64,000 nucleotides of DNA from UBA6059 sp965227155 (GCA_965227155.1 OZ245731.1:1426001-1490000), one strand, 5' to 3'. Positions 24,948 through 33,937 are shown, counted from the first letter of the stretch. The notes: generated by a model not told the origin, from the sequence alone. Program-made: numbers and translations.

Positions 24948-26108
24948 CTAGGCTTTAGCGTACCTCAATTCCAACAATACCTTGATCAGGAACTCAATGG
25001 CACCTTTTTGAAACTCCGCCTGGTTGAAAGTACCGGTTATGTAGACATCCAGCTCAGGGCAGTAGTACATGAAAGACCCTGTAAAACCGGAATGACCGAT
25101 GATACTTAGGTTGGGCAACAAGGGAAATAACCCACGAAGGTTCCATTTCATCAAGCCATAGCCATAATAAGTACCCTTGCTGGCGGGGGTCCACTGCTGC
25201 ATGGCCTGAAAAGTGTCCTTTTGAAGGAGCTCTCCACCAAATAATGCCTGCATAAATTTCATGATATCCGCGGTAGTGCTTTGCAGCCCACCCCCAGCCC
25301 AATCGCTGGATAGGCTAGTCATACCACTTACATCCTCCGTACCAAAGTACAGTTCCGCCATTGGGGTAGGAGGTGTTTCCAGTGGTGAAGACCGCAGGTG
25401 CATGGATGTATGCACCATTTGTAGTGGCTCAAATATGCGCTCCCGAAATACATCATGAAGAGGTTTTTGCTCGACATGTTCGATGATCAAGCCCAGTAAT
25501 ATAAACTCTGTGTCGGTATAATGATATTGAGTACCCGGTACAGCCCGTGCTTTAAAGCGCTCCCTGGTAAACGCAATGAGCTCTTCTGGTGTCCAGAATT
25601 TATCCGGTTGTTCAAAAGCCACGGTAAGCATATTGTCACCCTTCACCGGCTTGCCTTCAAAATAGTCAGACAGGCCTGATTTATGCTGTAGCAGCTCCCC
25701 TATGGTGATCATTTTTGTATAATCCTTGCCATCAAGCACATGCAGCCCTGCTGTGAGGGATTCCGACAAATATTGATGCATGGGATCATCAAAGGCTAGT
25801 TTTCCTTCCTCTACCAGCATGGCCGTAGCTACGGCTGTAAATGTTTTACCAAGACTGGCCGTATGAAAAGGGGTCTCCTGCTGCACACGTTCCCCTTTTT
25901 GAAAAGTACCATCTACCCAGCTCTGTTGGTATTTGAGCTTTTTGGCATCCAATTGGAACATCCCATTATAGATGTTCTCCTTTTTCATCGTCTTACGAAA
26001 AATCCTATTGAGTTTTCGCTCAGTCTTTTGCAGATTTTGAGCGAAGAGATTTTGAAGCAATAGCATAGTCAGTATAAAAAGTGTTAAGCTAATTATTCTC
26101 TTTTTCAT
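24948..26108 (-). CDS. Serine hydrolase (beta-lactamase/DD-peptidase fold), exported
   Basis: A 386-residue protein with signal peptide MKKRIISLTLFILTMLLLQ ending FAQ. The nucleophile motif SxxK is SLGK (85-88) and the third motif is GHSG near 335. The usual YxN is YTD (around residue 197), so the second motif is altered. Members hydrolyse esters or peptides rather than beta-lactams as a rule; the substrate is unknown. It lies five bases upstream of the SDR gene and 25 bases downstream of the small barrel protein, suggesting an operon. Confidence 0.88.
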   Translation of the reverse strand: MKKRIISLTLFILTMLLLQNLFAQNLQKTERKLNRIFRKTMKKENIYNGMFQLDAKKLKYQQSWVDGTFQKGERVQQETPFHTASLGKTFTAVATAMLVEEGKLAFDDPMHQYLSESLTAGLHVLDGKDYTKMITIGELLQHKSGLSDYFEGKPVKGDNMLTVAFEQPDKFWTPEELIAFTRERFKARAVPGTQYHYTDTEFILLGLIIEHVEQKPLHDVFRERIFEPLQMVHTSMHLRSSPLETPPTPMAELYFGTEDVSGMTSLSSDWAGGGLQSTTADIMKFMQALFGGELLQKDTFQAMQQWTPASKGTYYGYGLMKWNLRGLFPLLPNLSIIGHSGFTGSFMYYCPELDVYITGTFNQAEFQKGAIEFLIKVLLELRYAKA

Positions 26109-26133
26109 AATCTTGAGTTTTGAAAAATATGAT

Positions 26134-26691
26134 CTAATATAGGGTAAAGCCTACCCCCAAAGTGAAGCTGGTGCCTTCCAGCGGGTCAAGTTCGCCCTGG
26201 TCTATGCTGGCCATGTAGAGCCTTGCCTGTAGGTCCATTGCCCATTTTTTGCGCTGGGTGATCTCATAGCCTGAGCTTAAAAGCACTCCTTTGCCCCAGC
26301 GTGTTTTTGCTGACTCAGACCTGGATTCATAGATAGCTCTGGTGTCCAGTGCCGGGCCAAAGCCACCACCAATCCACCACCGATCGGATGTCCAGTACTG
26401 TATTGTGGGGATGATACCTTCAAAGCTTCGATCCAGACCATCTTTTTCATATACCTGACCGGGAGTATTGAGGTAAAAAGCCAGCCTTGGATTAGCAAAC
26501 CAGCCGATTTTCATGTTTGGCAGTACAATGTTGCCTTGTGTTTCCTGCTCACTTATGCCACTGGTAAAGTGTATCACACCTACCCCTGCGGACCCACCGA
26601 TGGTAAACCCTTTTCTTGCGGGTTGCTGGGCTTGTGCTACAGCTGCTACAGCAACTATCATCCCTATGATTAATATGCTTATTCGTTTCAT
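26134..26691 (-). CDS. Small outer-membrane beta-barrel protein, unknown
   Basis: A 185-residue exported protein: signal peptide to about residue 21 (VAQAQ), then alternating strands rich in glycine and aromatics (FTIGGSAGVGVIHF, RWWIGGGFGPALD, KWAMDLQARLYM), ending in SFTLGVGFTLY, the C-terminal aromatic typical of barrels. I cannot name a family. It is the middle gene of three with the two serine hydrolases. Confidence 0.7.
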   Translation of the reverse strand: MKRISILIIGMIVAVAAVAQAQQPARKGFTIGGSAGVGVIHFTSGISEQETQGNIVLPNMKIGWFANPRLAFYLNTPGQVYEKDGLDRSFEGIIPTIQYWTSDRWWIGGGFGPALDTRAIYESRSESAKTRWGKGVLLSSGYEITQRKKWAMDLQARLYMASIDQGELDPLEGTSFTLGVGFTLY

Positions 26692-26720
26692 TTTCTATTG
26701 ATTTTTTCTGTTGAAGGAAA

Positions 26721-27818
26721 TTAAAATTCGTTGGCAATGATGGTTTCGAAGAGCAGGTTGCGCTGAGCACCCATATCTTCTTCATTGCTCAGGAGGATGA
26801 TCAGCCCATTGGATTCAGGCAGCAAGGCCATCAGACTGGTGAAGCCATCAATATCGCCACCATGGTAATGGACCAGCCTGCCTTCGATCGTAACGGTAAA
26901 CCAACCCATCCCAATAGTATTGTAGCCATCACGACTATCGGGTGCTGCAAATACATCTGTTTTCTCGATTGAAGAAAGCAGGCTGTTTCCCATAAGTGCC
27001 TGCCCCCATATTTCCAGGTCATCGATGGTGCTTACAAGGTTGCCGGCACTGTAAGCCACATGCATGGGGTATGAACCTACTTCCATACCGTTGGTATAGC
27101 CTTTGGCGAAGGCATTTCCGGTAATCTCATCAGCACCCACATGGGTATGGGCAAGCCCAAGTACATCAAAAATGGTGGTCTTGAGATACGCCTCATAAGT
27201 AAGGCCCGTTAGCTCCTCAATGAGCAATCCGAGAATAAGATAGTTGGAGTTAGAATAACCAAACTGAGATCCCGGATCAAACTGAAGACCATCATCTGCG
27301 ATCGATTCTGCAATAACATCCAGGATATCTTCCGTACTGATGAAGAGGTTTTCATTCATCACAGCATCTTCGATAGGTCCCACATAATCGGGAATACCTG
27401 AGCGATGGGTCAGGAGATGCTTTAAGGTGATGTCCTCACCGTAAGGAAAGCCTTCGGAGAAATCGCTCAAAGGCTGGTCGTAGCTTTCAATATGGCCATC
27501 GCGTAGTAGGTTAACCACTGCCATGGCTGTAAAAGCCTTGGTCATGGAGCCTATGCGGTAGCTCTTCGTTACGTCATTGGCTACATTGCCCGCAACATCT
27601 GCCAAGCCAAAGCCTTTTCTTAATATGTCCTGACCATTTTTGGAAATCAATACACTTCCTGAGAAGTTTTGCGATTTCAGTAGGTCTTCTGCGGTAGTAT
27701 AACCTGATACCGGTGGTTCCGGTGAAGGCGCAACTGTGGTGTCATTGTCATCACCACAGGAAATCAGGCCCAATGCAAGGGCCAGCAGTGCATAGATCAT
27801 TGTTAATTGCTTTCTCAT
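26721..27818 (-). CDS. Serine hydrolase (beta-lactamase family) lipoprotein
   Basis: A 365-residue lipoprotein with signal ending LISCGDD. All three motifs of the family are present: SMTK near residue 94, YSNSNY near 192 and HGGDIDG near 328. The closest known group is alkaline D-peptidase/D-aminopeptidase-like class C enzymes; the substrate is unknown. It is the first gene of the minus-strand set 27818-24079. Confidence 0.9.
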   Translation of the reverse strand: MRKQLTMIYALLALALGLISCGDDNDTTVAPSPEPPVSGYTTAEDLLKSQNFSGSVLISKNGQDILRKGFGLADVAGNVANDVTKSYRIGSMTKAFTAMAVVNLLRDGHIESYDQPLSDFSEGFPYGEDITLKHLLTHRSGIPDYVGPIEDAVMNENLFISTEDILDVIAESIADDGLQFDPGSQFGYSNSNYLILGLLIEELTGLTYEAYLKTTIFDVLGLAHTHVGADEITGNAFAKGYTNGMEVGSYPMHVAYSAGNLVSTIDDLEIWGQALMGNSLLSSIEKTDVFAAPDSRDGYNTIGMGWFTVTIEGRLVHYHGGDIDGFTSLMALLPESNGLIILLSNEEDMGAQRNLLFETIIANEF

Positions 27819-27960
27819 CGTTTTGAATTTTAGGTTTAAAAAAACTGATGAGACAAAGCTGATCTTTCGCCGGGCCTTAATCGTCTGTATTTATGATTCC
27901 GAACCTTTTGGTGAAAAACCGGACTTTTTCAGGAGGACAAGTTGTGTGGGACTGCTGAAG

Positions 27961-29061
27961 CTATTTTGGTGTAAAATCCACCCCAAAAAGCTCGATAGAT
28001 TGATTTTTACCTCTCAGTTCAATCTCGCCTAACGTATTGAAAATAAAAGCACCCTCATCTGGCATATTGTCTTTGAGATCTTTGGAGATGATCAGGTCCT
28101 GCTCGTATTGATTGCATAATGCCTGAATGCGTGCGGTTGTATTAAGCACATCGCCACTAAATACGATCTCTTTTTTGGTGGCCCCAATTTCCCCGGCCGT
28201 GACGGGTCCGCAGTGTAAGCCGGCTTTAAAGTCGGGTAGTACACCAAACTGCCGATGGTAACTCTGCTGTGCTTTGGCAAAAGCGGCTTTCATAGCAAAA
28301 AAGCAACGCAAGCAATTGGCATCTTTCAATCCGTTTTTCATGGGCCATGAAATCACCACCTCATCACCGATATATTGATATACCTCGCCAAAATGGTTGA
28401 TGATGGTGTCCGTCATGGTGTCGTAGTATTTCTGTAATAACTCAAAATACCGGATATGCCCCAACTGCTCTGCTATGGTGGTAGAAGATTTCATGTCCAG
28501 GAACATAAATATCCGCAGCTCCTCTCTGGGCTGGTGGTACTTACCGGTAAAGAAATTGTACAGGACGGTGGGGCCAAGGTTTTCACTGATTGCAGCATAA
28601 AAAAGACTCAACAGCAAAGAAAAAGCTAACTGCACGAGCGTACTGATGAGGGTCATGCTGGTCATAAACCGGCCAAACTTCTCGAATACAGCCTGATCAA
28701 ATACAGAAACTCCCAGCTCAAGGCTTGCTGCAATCGGATAGGTGATTGACAGAATAACCAGTGTCAATCCGGTATAAATGATGAACTTGAGGGTGATTTT
28801 ACGGGCAAAGCTTTGGTTGCGGAACTTACGCTCAAAGTAAATCAGCTCCATAAAACCAACCAGCATGCCTACCACAGCCACAGCCAGCATGGCAAAAAGA
28901 AATACCGGTAATGTAAGGTCAATAGCAGAAGTGGGGTCTGGGTTTTCGTATCCGGTAGCTGCCATTTCTACAAAAAGGAAGATGCACCCCGTAAACACCC
29001 AGATTACAGCAAAGGGAATGACCTTGGCGAGGTTGATCTTGAATTTTGGTGACAATGGCAT
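27961..29061 (-). CDS. Membrane-bound class III adenylate/guanylate cyclase
   Basis: A 366-residue protein. The first 165 residues hold about five membrane helices. The rest is a class III nucleotidyl cyclase domain: FLDMKSSTTIAEQLG (first metal Asp, near 182), YIGDEVVISW (second metal Asp, near 229) and GDVLNTTARIQ near 308, with the Asn and Arg needed for transition-state binding. It should make cAMP or cGMP at the inner membrane. No sensor domain other than the membrane part is visible. It runs alone on the minus strand, 74 bases before the acetyltransferase. Confidence 0.88.
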   Translation of the reverse strand: MPLSPKFKINLAKVIPFAVIWVFTGCIFLFVEMAATGYENPDPTSAIDLTLPVFLFAMLAVAVVGMLVGFMELIYFERKFRNQSFARKITLKFIIYTGLTLVILSITYPIAASLELGVSVFDQAVFEKFGRFMTSMTLISTLVQLAFSLLLSLFYAAISENLGPTVLYNFFTGKYHQPREELRIFMFLDMKSSTTIAEQLGHIRYFELLQKYYDTMTDTIINHFGEVYQYIGDEVVISWPMKNGLKDANCLRCFFAMKAAFAKAQQSYHRQFGVLPDFKAGLHCGPVTAGEIGATKKEIVFSGDVLNTTARIQALCNQYEQDLIISKDLKDNMPDEGAFIFNTLGEIELRGKNQSIELFGVDFTPK

Positions 29062-29135
29062 TGGCAGGACTAAAATAGCGGAAATACCAATGGGCAGCTA
29101 TAATCGTTTCATCCCTTCGGGATTTTTTCATTTAA

Positions 29136-29765
29136 TTATTTCAATTTTTGGATTGCTGCTATATCACCGCTAGTAAGCGTCTGCACATGCTCCGTGATTT
29201 TTTCATAATCCCAATCCCACCAGGCGATTTCCAGCAGGCTTGCTATTTCCTCATCGTTGAACCGCTTTTTGATTTCATGTGCTGGATTTCCACCCACAAT
29301 GGCATAGGGTGCTACATCTTTGGTAACGGTGGCATTGGTGGCAATAATGGCTCCATCACCAATGGTTACACCCGGCATGATGGTAGCCTTATGGCCAATC
29401 CACACATCATTACCGATCACCGTATCCTTCTTTTTGGGATATTCCTTGCCTTCCATGGCATGTGCCCATCCTTCTCCAAAAATGGCGAATGGATACGCTG
29501 AGATGGATTTGCTCAGATGGTTGGCACCATTCATGATAAAAGTTACACCTGAAGCTATCATACAGAATTTGCCAATGATGAGCTTATCGCCCACAAAATC
29601 GAAATGGTATTTTACATTTTGCTCAAAATTGTGAACGTCCTCAAAATCATCATAATAGGTATAATCACCCACAATGATGTTGGGGTTCTTGATGATATTC
29701 TTGAGAAAGCAAAGTCTGTTGTAACCGGGTAGAGGGAACGTGGTTTTGGGGTTGGGGGTGGTCAT
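29136..29765 (-). CDS. Vat-family xenobiotic O-acetyltransferase
   Basis: A 209-residue left-handed beta-helix acetyltransferase. The active-site region is IMNGANHLSKSISAYPF, with His near 83 as the catalytic base in Vat enzymes, then hexapeptide repeats (TVIGNDVWIG, IMPGVTIGDGAII, VVGGNPAHEI type). These match streptogramin A acetyltransferases (Vat) rather than general hexapeptide enzymes. Whether it confers resistance is untested; chromosomal homologues in environmental bacteria often have unknown substrates. It is 74 bases upstream of the cyclase gene on the same strand. Confidence 0.85.
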   Translation of the reverse strand: MTTPNPKTTFPLPGYNRLCFLKNIIKNPNIIVGDYTYYDDFEDVHNFEQNVKYHFDFVGDKLIIGKFCMIASGVTFIMNGANHLSKSISAYPFAIFGEGWAHAMEGKEYPKKKDTVIGNDVWIGHKATIMPGVTIGDGAIIATNATVTKDVAPYAIVGGNPAHEIKKRFNDEEIASLLEIAWWDWDYEKITEHVQTLTSGDIAAIQKLK

Positions 29766-30021
29766 GTAGTTAGGATTAATTTATTTTAGACTTTTCCACT
29801 AACGGGATTAATACTAAAAAGGATATGCTGCGAAATATACTCCATATATATTACTGCTACTCGACATGGTGGGTGTTTTCACCCACAAGATCATCAAGCA
29901 ATCTGGGTTGTCAGTAATAACACCATAAAGGGCATAGTTGATATCCAGGTAACTCTTTACTTGTAGATGAAAACACCAACAAGGGCGCAAGGATGTATCC
30001 AAAAAAAGATTTGCCTGATTT

Positions 30022-31809
30022 TTAAAGCTTTTGACTTTTCACCCACGCTTTAGGTGTTGTTCCTGTATTTTTCTTGAATGCCTCATTGAAGACCGATTTT
30101 GAATTGAAGCCACATTCATATGCAAGTCCAAGTAAGGTAAGATGACTGTATTCTGGCAAAATGGCCTTCTTCTTAAATTCTTCAATACGAAATCCATTCA
30201 CATAGTCCCGGAAATTTTTACCTATCCGATCATTTAGCAACCAGGATAACCGATTAGGGTGCAGGTTGATGGCCTCAGCCAATTGGCTTAAACTCAAATT
30301 GGCTTCAAGAAATAGTTGCTCTCCATTCATCTGAGCATGCATCGAATCAGAATAGGCTGTTATCTCTTCTTCTGTCAATACCTCTTTTACCTCTACTTCC
30401 TCATTAGAAGCACTTATAATTAGATGATCAACAGGAAAGTAATGCTGCACCAAAGCCTTAAAATCATCCGTATCCTTAATTTTATTCAAAAAGGGTTCAT
30501 TTTTAAAGTTTACTATTTGACCCATTTTTTTGGTCGTTTTTTCTTTCAACGATGCTATCGCCTTTTTTTCATCATTGGCATTTGCCAACAAAAAAAGATC
30601 CCAGGCCAATAGCAGATTAGGCTCCAGCGCCTGTATCTGACCAACCAATTCATCAACTTCCTCCGAAGCAATCATTTGTTGATTATGCAACAGCTGAAAA
30701 AGCACCTCGTATAGCCGTGGAAGTACTAATTGATCGTGTTCTTTTAAAGCTGCCAGAAGTTTTTCCTGATTACCCAAATAAATAAGACAAGCCATTTTTA
30801 ATTCTACAGCTAATTCGAAAACCGGATCTAGAATTAAAGCCTCGTCCAACATCCGAAGGGCTTCTTGCACATCTCCGCGCCTAAATAAGATGTTGGCTTT
30901 TGTATAAAAATGATTGGGCGATAAAGGGTTATTTTGAATACTAGTGTCTATGTATTTAAGGGCATTATCAAAATCTCCTAAAGCAGTTAGAATCTCCGAC
31001 AAAAACTCATTGACCTCAGCATCGCCGGGGTTTATGGCATATGCCTTTTGAAGGGTTTCGAACCCTTCTTTATACTTCCAATACCCCCAAAACTGTTGAG
31101 TAGCTATACAAAAATAGCTGTAGCCAGAGTTGCTATTAACCTTTTCACCACGGTTAAAAAAATCCTCCGCTCGATCAAAGGCCTGTTGCTGGTCCATGTA
31201 TCCCCAGGATCCCAGCAATCCGTAGCATAAGCCAGCTCCAAAATAAGGCAGATCAAATTTTGGATCGGCTTTTAAGCTTTGCTCGTAATATTGAGCTCCT
31301 TTAGCAATATCTGGTAAGTTCCATTTTTTATGATAATACTTTCCTTTTAGGTATAGCTGATAGGCTTCAATATTGTCTGTAGAAGCGTTGACAAGCTGAT
31401 CCTGAATATTAAGGTGCCCATAGTTCTCCCTTATCTTCTCTGCGACCTTTAGGCTTATCTCATCCTGCAGCTCAAAAATATCAGCCAGCTCCCGGTCAAA
31501 TCGCTCGGACCAGATCTGGAAGCCATTGTCAGTCCTGATCAGTTGTGTGGCGATACGCACTTTGTTACCAGATTTGCGCACACTACCTTCTATGACAGTT
31601 TCCACACCCAACTGATTACCGATGAGTCGCACATCTTCTTGCTTTCCCTTAAAAGCAAAAGATGAGGTGCGTGCTGTCACTTTGAGCCCTTCAATCTTGC
31701 TTAGGGCGTTGATAATCTCTTCTGTGATACCATCGCTGAAGTATTCATTCTCAGTGTCAGAGCTGAGGTTGGCAAAAGGAAGAACCGCAATGGATTTTTG
31801 ATTGAGCAC
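30022..31809 (-). CDS. TolB-like/TPR/AraC fusion regulator
   Basis: A 595-residue cytoplasmic one-component regulator. Residues 1-120 are a TolB/adenylate-cyclase-associated type domain (IAVLPFANLSSDTENEYFSDG, GSVRKSGNKVRIATQLI); about 150-400 is a row of TPR-like helices (YYEQSLKADPKFDLPYFG, KAYAINPGDAEVNEFLSEIL); about 495-595 is an AraC DNA-binding domain (LAEAINLHPNRLSWLL, LAYECGFNSKSVFNEAFKK). No membrane helix is visible. The start codon is GTG (31807-31809) and lies in one arm of an inverted repeat. Confidence 0.9.
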   Translation of the reverse strand: MLNQKSIAVLPFANLSSDTENEYFSDGITEEIINALSKIEGLKVTARTSSFAFKGKQEDVRLIGNQLGVETVIEGSVRKSGNKVRIATQLIRTDNGFQIWSERFDRELADIFELQDEISLKVAEKIRENYGHLNIQDQLVNASTDNIEAYQLYLKGKYYHKKWNLPDIAKGAQYYEQSLKADPKFDLPYFGAGLCYGLLGSWGYMDQQQAFDRAEDFFNRGEKVNSNSGYSYFCIATQQFWGYWKYKEGFETLQKAYAINPGDAEVNEFLSEILTALGDFDNALKYIDTSIQNNPLSPNHFYTKANILFRRGDVQEALRMLDEALILDPVFELAVELKMACLIYLGNQEKLLAALKEHDQLVLPRLYEVLFQLLHNQQMIASEEVDELVGQIQALEPNLLLAWDLFLLANANDEKKAIASLKEKTTKKMGQIVNFKNEPFLNKIKDTDDFKALVQHYFPVDHLIISASNEEVEVKEVLTEEEITAYSDSMHAQMNGEQLFLEANLSLSQLAEAINLHPNRLSWLLNDRIGKNFRDYVNGFRIEEFKKKAILPEYSHLTLLGLAYECGFNSKSVFNEAFKKNTGTTPKAWVKSQKL

Positions 31810-31831
31810 AATGATTCGAAGTGGTGCTCAA
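31802..31831 (-). promoter_or_regulatory. Inverted repeat overlapping the GTG start of the AraC-fusion gene
   Basis: TTGAGCAC (31802-31809) and GTGCTCAA (31824-31831) are perfect 8-base arms around 14 bases. On the minus strand the second arm contains the start codon GTG, so an RNA hairpin would hide it; in DNA the repeat could be an operator. Confidence 0.4.
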
Positions 31832-31881
31832 AAATAATATTTTCTTTCATATAAGATTTGCCTCCATCACATTGCTGTGAA

Positions 31882-32478
31882 TCAACGTGAGCGTGTATGA
31901 GATTTTCGCTCTACAAAATGCGTGGCTCCCAGCAGCCCAAACAGTCCATTACCTTCTTCATGATCAATATTTCTAAGAAAATAATGCCGTGCAGCTTGTG
32001 AAATTTCAGGCTCGGATATATAACCATCACTATCATGATCCATGATATCAAAACAGTCTTCAGCATGCTTTGCAGGTACTCGCAATGACACAAAAATGGT
32101 CAGGAACTCAAGCTTCGAAAGCTTGTCATCGGAGCTTTGGTCAAATATGTGCGTGAGCCAGGTAACCAAATTATCAATTTTTCGGCTGGTCTCGCGCAGG
32201 CTCTTCGCATCAAACTTGTGCCCCATGTATGACACCCACTGATCCCGTGTAAGGTAAAGCAGCGATTTATTATTGAAAAATTGCTGTATGTCCGTCCATA
32301 ATGTATTGATGTCATTAACTAAGGTAGAATGGAGGTCAACATTAGCATGTGTAATGATAAACATATCAATATTCTTGGCTATGCTGATGAAATCATCCTT
32401 TTGAAGTATCCCGTTGTGGTTAAAATCCAGAATATCAAATAGATGGAGAAGTTTTTGTTTTTGGAATTCCTGTAGCAT
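31882..32478 (-). CDS. EF-hand calcium-binding protein
   Basis: A 198-residue soluble protein with EF-hand loops of the sarcoplasmic/calexcitin type. Loop 1 is DFNHNGILQKDD (residues 18-29), loop 3 is DHDSDGYISEPE (near 148-159), both complete. A third region, QSSDDKLSKLEF (near 116), looks degenerate. There is no signal peptide, so it is probably cytosolic. Calcium buffering or sensing is a guess. It is encoded between the AraC-fusion gene and a divergent serine hydrolase. Confidence 0.85.
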   Translation of the reverse strand: MLQEFQKQKLLHLFDILDFNHNGILQKDDFISIAKNIDMFIITHANVDLHSTLVNDINTLWTDIQQFFNNKSLLYLTRDQWVSYMGHKFDAKSLRETSRKIDNLVTWLTHIFDQSSDDKLSKLEFLTIFVSLRVPAKHAEDCFDIMDHDSDGYISEPEISQAARHYFLRNIDHEEGNGLFGLLGATHFVERKSHTRSR

Positions 32479-32615
32479 GAAAAGGGTATAGTAAAACGGA
32501 ATATAGTTTATATCCCTATTAGTTGAAAACCGTTTTTCTTATGTATTGGTTTGTAAGAGTTTTTTTGGCCAATAGATTATTTAGACTTGATTCTAAAAGT
32601 GGATACATATACACC

Positions 32616-33665
32616 ATGAAGCCCCTGTATACTTTAGCTTTTTTAGGCCTGCTATCTTACCAATGCATGTCACAGCAAACAAACAGCTTATGGAAAAATA
32701 AGATTGATTCGATTGTCGCTACAACCATGGACAAATACCAGATACCGGGCATTGCGGTTGGTATCGCAATACAGGATTCCATTTTCTACACAAAAGGATA
32801 CGGCAAAGCAAGCATCCAAACCGGACAACCCGTAACTGAAAATACATTTTTTCATTCTGCTTCCATCAGCAAACTTTTTACTGCCCAGGCTATCGCTCAA
32901 CTTATTTCTCAGAAGCTTTTACGCTATGATGACATTCTTATTGATCTTGCTCCTGAACTCAACTATGCCAATGAAGATGCTAAAAAGATCACATTAAGGC
33001 ATTTGTTGGAGCATACCTCAGGCTTGCCGGACATCAGCAATTACGAATGGTCGGACAATGAAAGATCACCTGAGGCATTACAAAAATATGTTGAGCGCTT
33101 AAAGGTTAGACCCAAAACTGCACCGGGTAGCACTTACAATTATAGTAATTTGGGGTATGACATTCTTGGCTACATAGTTGAAATAATGACAGGTGTGAAT
33201 TTCGATGATTTTGTAAAACAAGAAATCATGGATCATGCTCAGATGGGCGCCAGCGACTTTAGGTATTACTTGCTGCCAGATAGTTTGCTTGCAATGCCCC
33301 ACACCCACAAAGGGAAAACAAATATTATAGAGCGAAAAACTTATCCCTACAACCGAAAACATGCACCCAGCAGCACCCTCAATGCCTCAGCTGAAGCGCT
33401 AAGCAACTGGATGCTTCATTTTATGAACAATACAGACTTTGAGGACAAGGATCAACTCCTGGGCTTCCAGCGATACGATGTTGAGGAATATAGCGCTGTT
33501 GGTCATTTTGGTGGTGATAAGGGATTCAGAAGCCTTTTGATGATGATACCGGAAGAAAAAATAGGACTGGTGGTTTTGGGTAACTGTGATTACAATGAAG
33601 ATTTTCGGCAGGAGATAATACTTTCTATAGCAGATTTGCTACTAACTTTAAGCAAAGAGAATTGA
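32616..33665 (+). CDS. Exported serine hydrolase (beta-lactamase family)
   Basis: Third serine hydrolase of the window, 349 aa from the ATG at 32616. I prefer this start because MKPLYTLAFLGLLSYQCMS is a normal signal peptide; the frame is open to 32523, which would add 31 residues. Motifs: SISK, YSNLGY and HFGGDKG. It ends a region of accessory genes and is followed by palindromic repeats and the tRNA. Confidence 0.88.
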   Translation: MKPLYTLAFLGLLSYQCMSQQTNSLWKNKIDSIVATTMDKYQIPGIAVGIAIQDSIFYTKGYGKASIQTGQPVTENTFFHSASISKLFTAQAIAQLISQKLLRYDDILIDLAPELNYANEDAKKITLRHLLEHTSGLPDISNYEWSDNERSPEALQKYVERLKVRPKTAPGSTYNYSNLGYDILGYIVEIMTGVNFDDFVKQEIMDHAQMGASDFRYYLLPDSLLAMPHTHKGKTNIIERKTYPYNRKHAPSSTLNASAEALSNWMLHFMNNTDFEDKDQLLGFQRYDVEEYSAVGHFGGDKGFRSLLMMIPEEKIGLVVLGNCDYNEDFRQEIILSIADLLLTLSKEN

Positions 33666-33862
33666 TCATTAATAGCTTGATCAACCTAAAATCGAATGCA
33701 TTGACTAAATAAAAGAAAGACCATCATACAAACAGTTATTTCAAGATGGCCTGTAGCCGGGCCTGCCCGACGAAAGGCCAATAACTACAGCTAATCAAAC
33801 CGACATCAGTATAAAAAATAAAAAAGCCATCGCAGATCTTATGTCACTGCGATGGCCTGAAG
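33666..33862. other. Non-coding spacer before the tRNA
   Basis: No convincing open frame. It contains a nested inverted repeat: CTGTAG (33751-33756) with CTACAG (33785-33790), and inside it GGCCT (33760-33764) with AGGCC (33775-33779). The open frame 33795-34007 on the minus strand is not called because it runs across the tRNA. Confidence 0.5.
33751..33790. repeat. Nested palindromic repeat element
   Basis: Outer arms CTGTAG/CTACAG and inner arms GGCCT/AGGCC around CCTGCCCGACGAAAGG. Such GC-rich islands in an AT-rich spacer suggest a dispersed repeat; only one copy was found in this window. Confidence 0.4.
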
Positions 33863-33937
33863 TCGGGGTGACTGGATTCGAACCAGCGACCTTTCGCACC
33901 CTAAACGAATGCGCTAACCGGACTGCGCTACACCCCG
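33863..33937 (-). tRNA. tRNA-Pro with anticodon AGG
   Basis: A 75-base cloverleaf. Acceptor CGGGGTG/CACCCCG, D arm GCGC-loop-GCGC with GG at 18-19, anticodon stem TTCGT/GCGAA with loop TTAGGGT, T stem GCTGG/CCAGT with TTCGAAT loop. C1-G72, A73 and G35-G36 are proline identity elements. The anticodon AGG (34-36) has A34, which is unusual for bacterial tRNA-Pro. CCA is not encoded. Confidence 0.93.

Noticed and set aside
27823..28032. Small plus-strand open frame after the serine hydrolase lipoprotein
   Set aside because: No family match, overlaps the cyclase gene on the other strand, and has no promoter-like element.
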